From positions 248,001-312,000 of the forward strand of contig NTMA01000013.1 of the NCBI GenBank assembly GCA_002917075.1: 64,000 nucleotides of DNA, read 5' to 3'. Position numbers and translations under genes: made by a program. This document shows positions 59,382 through 64,000 of the stretch, piece by piece (position 1 is the stretch's first letter; each line of letters starts with the position of its first letter). Source of the stretch: Hawksworthiomyces lignivorus. Its lineage: Eukaryota > Ascomycota > Sordariomycetes > Ophiostomatales > Ophiostomataceae. Below the pieces are notes generated by a model. The model was not told the origin of the DNA. It did no database searches and saw only the letters and a list, made by a program, of their open reading frames with translations.

Positions 59382-61046
59382 ATGTTCTATAGACAGGCGA
59401 GACTGGTGGCGCCACCTCCAAGCAGCCGTTTGGCCGTGCGATGGTATACACAGGGGATTGCATGCAGAGATGGAGCGTCAGCAGCTTCCCAACAGCGGCC
59501 GATAGCTCTGGTCTCAGAAAGGACGGCCGATGTGTCGCCACGTCTATGCCGGTATCCTGTGCCGACTGCTGCGCCACCAATTCAGTTTCGGCGCGGTGCT
59601 GCAAAGAAGGCGAGACGGTCGCCGACGGTGCGGCAAGCAGAGCGGGAGGCGGCCAAGAGGACGACGACCGCAGCACCTTCCCCCGACGGCCGCGGCAGCG
59701 GACCTAGCAACATAGATATTGCCCGTGCCTTATCAGACGACATCGCCACTCTTATGCCAGCTTTAGAGAAGGCAACAGAGACAATTGGCGGTCCATTTAC
59801 AATCGATGAGTGTCTCAGCATTCTCTCGGATGTCGGTCGCCTTGTGCGGGATGGTGCGCCGGACAGCGAGGCAGCGCTAGAGAAAAGTTAGTTTAGAAGT
59901 GTTTTCGTTTTCTCTTTTTACTTTTCCTTCTTCACAGGCCTACTGCTCAATCTAAGACGAACTGGCCCTGACTGACATCTTGCTTTCCTCTATTCTTCAG
60001 AGTACAATCTCACCCCCTACAAGCTCCACTGGGTGGGTGTGCTCCTCGCCATTGGCTCTGGGAGCGTGTCCGACGGGCCGAAGTGCTACACTCTGTCCCT
60101 GTATCTTCTGGACCTAGCTGCGACTGGCGGTACCTTGCGCTACTGCGCAAACCCCCCCGGCGGCTATCTGCCGTCCACGCTCACCCTGGTCAACATGTTC
60201 GCCATAGACAACACCAGTAATACCAAAAATTCAAATAGATCGCGCGTGCGCCAATCTACCCTCTACCAGAAGGCTGAGAAGCAGTTCCTAGCGTACCTGA
60301 CGACAGCTCAGCAGCCGACTAACCGCAAGGCGTTCAACCGTGCTACCGTCACTGACGCCGGCCTCGGCAGCGACTCCGGTGCCGAGGCCGATTACAGCAG
60401 AGCCGTGCAGGCTGACGCATTCACGCTGGCAGGTATGCTCGCCGAGTCGGCTGGCAATAATGCGCGGGCGCTGCGGTGGTACCGCGCGGCACTGCGCGCG
60501 GGGTCAGCAGACCCGCTTGCATCATCTGGCCACGGTGGCGACCAGCTGGAGAGTGCGGAGTGGGAAGGAGAGGATATTCGCCCTCGGGAGCCACGGTGGG
60601 GTTGGGAGCGGCGCTGCCTAGAAGCGATAGGACGGCTCCAGGCGGGGGAAAGCCGAGCAGTGGGGACCCCGGAGTATCAGGAGGCGGTAGGCGCACTCCG
60701 AACGGCCGCTCTAGCCCTCGGTAGTGCCGAGGCATCTCTGTTACTATCTACAAAATTCGATGGCGGCGGCGGTGGCATGCCAGACGAGGAGCGGCGCCTG
60801 GTAGAGATCGAACGGTTGCTGCTACGGGTAGCCGTGAGTGGTAGTTTAGAGGCCGCTGAGGTAGTGGCGGCGCGAGAAGATGGTCGGGCAGCGGTGGCCG
60901 CCTTGACCGAACCAAACAGAGAACGCAGCAGTAGGAGAGGAGGAGACACTGTAAAGGCAGAACCGGAGGCTGTAGAGCATCAGCTGCTAGCTGAAGAGTG
61001 GCGACGAATTGCTGCAGCATCTGCGGCAGCTGACAGGCCTGTCTGA
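59382..61046 (+). CDS. Mitochondrial helical-repeat (TPR/SEL1-like) protein, uncharacterised
   Basis: Exons 59382-59886 and 60001-61046 give 516 aa; the 114-nt intron has a CTGAC branch and splits a Lys codon. The start is the first ATG of the frame (MFYRQARLVA). Residues 1 to about 110 are basic, Ser/Ala-rich and nearly free of acid residues, as in a mitochondrial presequence. The rest is mainly helical and Ala/Leu-rich, with segments such as ALRWYRAALRAGSADPLAS and AVGALRTAALALGSAEASLL that resemble TPR or SEL1 repeats. I do not recognise a named orthologue. A role as a mitochondrial assembly or scaffold factor would be a guess. It converges on the velvet gene. Confidence 0.65.
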
Positions 61047-61734
61047 CGACTGTAAGGACAGAAGAAATCGACACAACGGCTCCTACGTAGCACTCAACTA
61101 GACGCATATTGAAAAATACTTGTAAGTTTGGCAAGTCGTGTTTCTATATCAACTTTGAAATTTAATTCATGTATTGTGGGGTTTTAAGTTTTGAATTGGA
61201 GAGCCTTCAAAGCAGCAAAACGAAGGGAGGGGACAATAAAAAGCTAAACTAAAAATACGTAATAAAAATGGTTAGAAAAGAGTGACGAGAAATCTAAAGT
61301 TTGAAACGAAAGACGAAGATGTGCTGCGAAATTCCCCGTTGTCTATGTAAAAACGCCATTTGGGGAAGATTTATCGCCCAATTCTGTATCCGTGAAACCA
61401 CGAAAACACCATGTATGTCAAAACAAAAATATTCATGACCTCGTGATGATCACATTCTTTGGCACCCGTTAAGCTTAATCCACGATAGTTCTCTTGGGCT
61501 GACCGTCCTCGTCATCAAAAACACAATCCAACACATTTCCGTAAACTTGGGTATATAACTTGCAAAAAGGCTTTCCCTCCGAGGACCAAGCTAGATTTAA
61601 ATAAAATGATTTTTTTTGTCGTTTCCCAACTCAACGTCGTGGTACCCAATCCCTCAATCAATATGTATATCATAAAGAAAAGGGATAGGCAAAGTTGTAA
61701 AAACCCTCTGCCTGAAGGCAAAGAATAAAAATAG
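61047..61734. other. Intergenic between convergent mitochondrial-protein and velvet genes
   Basis: These are two facing 3' flanks, AT-rich throughout. No other feature is visible. Confidence 0.6.
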
Positions 61735-63321
61735 TTAGGCTCTCTTGGCACGCTTGCGGCCCTTGCCTGCAGTAGCTCCGTCGGCTGTTTCATCGTCCTC
61801 TTCGCTTTCATCCCGACTATGGGCAGCATTGGTCTTTTCATTGCCTTTTTTGATAGAAATTAAGCAGCCCTGTTCCTTGAGGCGCTTAGTCAAAGCGGTA
61901 CTTGCCTGCATACCTGGGAAATCCTTTGCATTATACACAGTGAATACATCACTCATGGCAGTAGCCATGATAGGTGATGATCCACCAGCGCGCATACCTA
62001 GGGGGTCAAGAACAACTAGTGCAAACTTGAGGCGAAAGGATCCAGGAGTGCGGCATGACAGGTCGGGAAAGCAGAAAAAGCAGCCTTCCTCTCCATTCTC
62101 ATCTTGACCCACAAAGGGCGAAGAGACCAGTGTACCCATCAACCGCCGTTGTTGTCGGTAATCTTCGGGCATAGCAGAGTTATCTTGCTCGCCGGTCTCG
62201 TTCCAGATAGAACAGTGCAACACGGTGAACTGAAAGCGGAGGCGCATGCTGATTTCTTCAGGGGTAGCCTCGGGGTCATCAATGGTCAGCTGCACAATTG
62301 GAGGAGGGTCAATGACGCGGCGGTCACGCTCTCCAAATCCACAGGATCGAGCAGCCACCGGTTGCTGCCGAACATGAATGCGATATTCAGAAGTAATTAC
62401 AGATTGTGCCGGACTCAGCATGGGAGTCTTGGACATGGCGCTAGAGTTGCTAGTTGGGTGGTGATAGGAAACTTGTTGTGGCATTGCAGACAGAGTGACT
62501 GATTCTTCGCTCAACAGGCTTGTAATAGACATCTGTTTAGTTTCAGTTCGAGGTGAAGCTGATGCAGCTGGAAGACGGCCAGGCCCTGCTGATGGACTCG
62601 GAGGGTGCATAGGAGGGTATATTGAGCGGCTATTCGGAGTGGGATAGGCTGCCGCTGCCTTGGAGTGGCTCAAGCTGACATTGGGTGGAGACGAGGTAGG
62701 AGCTGGTGGTTGATGATGGTACACTGGCGGCTCACGGCTGCGATAGCGAGGAGTTGTAGGTAAGTGAGGGAGCGGTTGTTGTTGGTACCGAGAAGCTAAG
62801 TCCAGGTCATCAGATCGATCACTAGAGACTGGAGACTGAGTGGGCGAGAAACGAGAATCAGGACCACGAACAGATGTACGTAGAGCCAGAGGTCCAGGCA
62901 TGCTGTGAATTTCGACGTTCGGAGCAGGCAGCTGCGGCGGAGTCTGTCCGACGGGAGACGGCGTTGCATACTCGCCTCCGTAGTATGAAGACGGCCTCCC
63001 TGAGGAGTACGGTGGCGAATCGCGCATGATAGCGTTCGGAGGAAGAGTACTTGTGCTGGCGTGCGGTGAAGAAGCAGATGATGGAGAAGATGAGACAGCG
63101 ACAGCAGACGCAGCAGGAAACAAACTAGATGGTCCAGGTAATTGGACACGTTCCCTCGGTTGGGTGGTAATATTTGTATCTTGCTGCGGGTAGTAGCCAC
63201 CTGAGCTGGCTGCTTGCCTTGGAGCATAGAGATCTTGGCTCCATCCGTGATGAGGTCTCGCCATAGTGTCACCCATGGGAAGGCCAAAGCTGTGTGGAGC
63301 AAATTCTACGGCTGTAGACAT
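61735..63321 (-). CDS. Velvet-domain regulator, VelC-like (VosA is the alternative)
   Basis: An intronless 528-aa frame. The velvet domain is C-terminal at about 312-490 and carries the family blocks QQPVAARSCGFGERDRR, IDPPPIVQL, EGCFFCFPDLSCRT, VYNAKDFPGMQAST and LISIKKGNEK. The tail is short and basic (KGRKRAKRA, a likely nuclear signal). The first 310 residues are Pro/Ser/Gln/Tyr-rich and disordered. Velvet proteins bind DNA through an NF-kappaB-like fold and control asexual and sexual development, spore viability and secondary metabolism. The C-terminal position, total length and MPEDYRQQRRL fit VelC; VosA usually has velvet near its N-terminus. VelB is unlikely, because the domain lacks the VelB insertion. 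The upstream region continues beyond the window, so an upstream coding exon cannot be excluded. Confidence 0.88.
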   Translation of the reverse strand: MSTAVEFAPHSFGLPMGDTMARPHHGWSQDLYAPRQAASSGGYYPQQDTNITTQPRERVQLPGPSSLFPAASAVAVSSSPSSASSPHASTSTLPPNAIMRDSPPYSSGRPSSYYGGEYATPSPVGQTPPQLPAPNVEIHSMPGPLALRTSVRGPDSRFSPTQSPVSSDRSDDLDLASRYQQQPLPHLPTTPRYRSREPPVYHHQPPAPTSSPPNVSLSHSKAAAAYPTPNSRSIYPPMHPPSPSAGPGRLPAASASPRTETKQMSITSLLSEESVTLSAMPQQVSYHHPTSNSSAMSKTPMLSPAQSVITSEYRIHVRQQPVAARSCGFGERDRRVIDPPPIVQLTIDDPEATPEEISMRLRFQFTVLHCSIWNETGEQDNSAMPEDYRQQRRLMGTLVSSPFVGQDENGEEGCFFCFPDLSCRTPGSFRLKFALVVLDPLGMRAGGSSPIMATAMSDVFTVYNAKDFPGMQASTALTKRLKEQGCLISIKKGNEKTNAAHSRDESEEDDETADGATAGKGRKRAKRA

Positions 63322-64000
63322 GGGTGAGAGAGTGATTAAAGAGTTGAGTAGGGAAGCGGAAATTCGTCTCGTCTAGTGGTTTGAATTCGTTGTTTCTTTG
63401 AACGACCTATTTCAACGGCAATAATTTTAACATGAGCTAGTCTGCCCTCTAAATCCAAAACAAACAGGCAGTTCAATTTGTGTTGCAAGAATGTAAAAGA
63501 GGGAAGAGGTTTACCTAGTATAGAACTAATGGGCAATTGACAATCGAAATGGGGACAGGCAATATCACTCGGTGACACGAGAGAAAATGCCGACAGCTCA
63601 GAGGTTAACCCAACTTTTTTGTACTCGATAGCTCTGAATAGTGGAAAATGGCGAGACGTATTCGAAAATGTCCAAAAAAAAAAAAAAAAACTTGACGTTG
63701 GTATTTTTTCTTGTTAGGTTATCCAAAAGTAATATGTAAATGCGGTTGCAAGTTGAATTATTAGATATTGACTGATTTGTTTGAAATGGTCGAGCTAGAA
63801 GCAAAAGAGAGACTAGAGGTTCAGGCTGAAGCTGAGGCCAAGAAAGGAAAGAAGAAAATGAAAGACTGGCGTATTTGAAAAGTCTTCTGGAATTTGAAGT
63901 GGGAAGGAGATGATATATCTATGTTCGTAGGATGCCGTAGAGGATGTTGGGACTCTTTGGCAATGTCCGGCATATAAGCAAGAAGATCAGAAAAAAGAAG
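63322..64000 (-). other. Upstream leader and promoter of the velvet gene (to window edge)
   Basis: No coding region is supported. The stretch contains an A17 run near 63674 and purine-rich plus-strand sequence at 63790-63860, meaning CT-rich on the velvet sense strand. Leader introns are possible but not called. Confidence 0.5.

Noticed and set aside
1..64000. CRISPR array, prophage, operon or bacterial-type elements
   Set aside because: Spliceosomal introns and gene content are eukaryotic. No spaced direct repeats, integrase, LTR or transposase signatures were seen.

Overview
The window is nuclear DNA from a filamentous ascomycete (Pezizomycotina). The evidence is short spliceosomal introns (mostly 54-142 nt) with GTRNGT donors and CTAAC/CTGAC branch points close to the acceptor, GC-rich coding exons, pyrimidine-rich leaders, and fungal-type gene content that includes a velvet regulator, a GPI-type wall protein and a secreted GH35 beta-galactosidase. 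I cannot name the species. Fifteen protein genes are supported, and every splice junction given was checked for frame by hand.

Layout: CBF1-type bHLH factor (+, 1.3-2.3 kb); mitochondrial GABA aminotransferase (+, 4.2-5.8); SET2 H3K36 methyltransferase (-, 7.1-10.3); a 6.7-kb stretch without a recognisable gene; AT-hook protein (+, 17.0-18.2); full-size ABCB exporter (-, 19.2-23.5); SARAF/TMEM66-like membrane protein (+, 27.4-28.5); BRE1 H2B ubiquitin ligase (-, 29.2-31.8); BDP1, the TFIIIB B'' subunit (+, 32.9-35.3); RAD23 (-, 36.3-38.2); four-TM protein with a long Ser-rich tail (-, 39.5-41.3); a 5.6-kb gap with palindromes and a tRNA-like fragment; GH35 beta-galactosidase (+, 46.9-50.9); a 4.9-kb gap; GPI-type surface protein (+, 55.7-57.0); UTP16/BUD21-like U3 snoRNP protein (-, 57.8-58.7); mitochondrial repeat-type protein (+, 59.4-61.0); velvet-domain regulator (-, 61.7-63.3).

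The genes are mostly housekeeping and do not form a pathway cluster. SET2 and BRE1 both write transcription-elongation histone marks, BDP1 and UTP16 serve Pol III initiation and rRNA processing, and RAD23 links repair to the proteasome. These are independent genes that happen to be neighbours. I see no transposon, CRISPR, secondary-metabolite cluster or convincing new multi-gene system. The most unusual items are a Cbf1-type site overlapping a splice donor in the leader of the CBF1 gene itself, a probable micro-intron in the AT-hook gene, a SARAF homologue in a fungus, a palindrome cluster near 44.8-45.0 kb, and two short ORFs in the large gaps.
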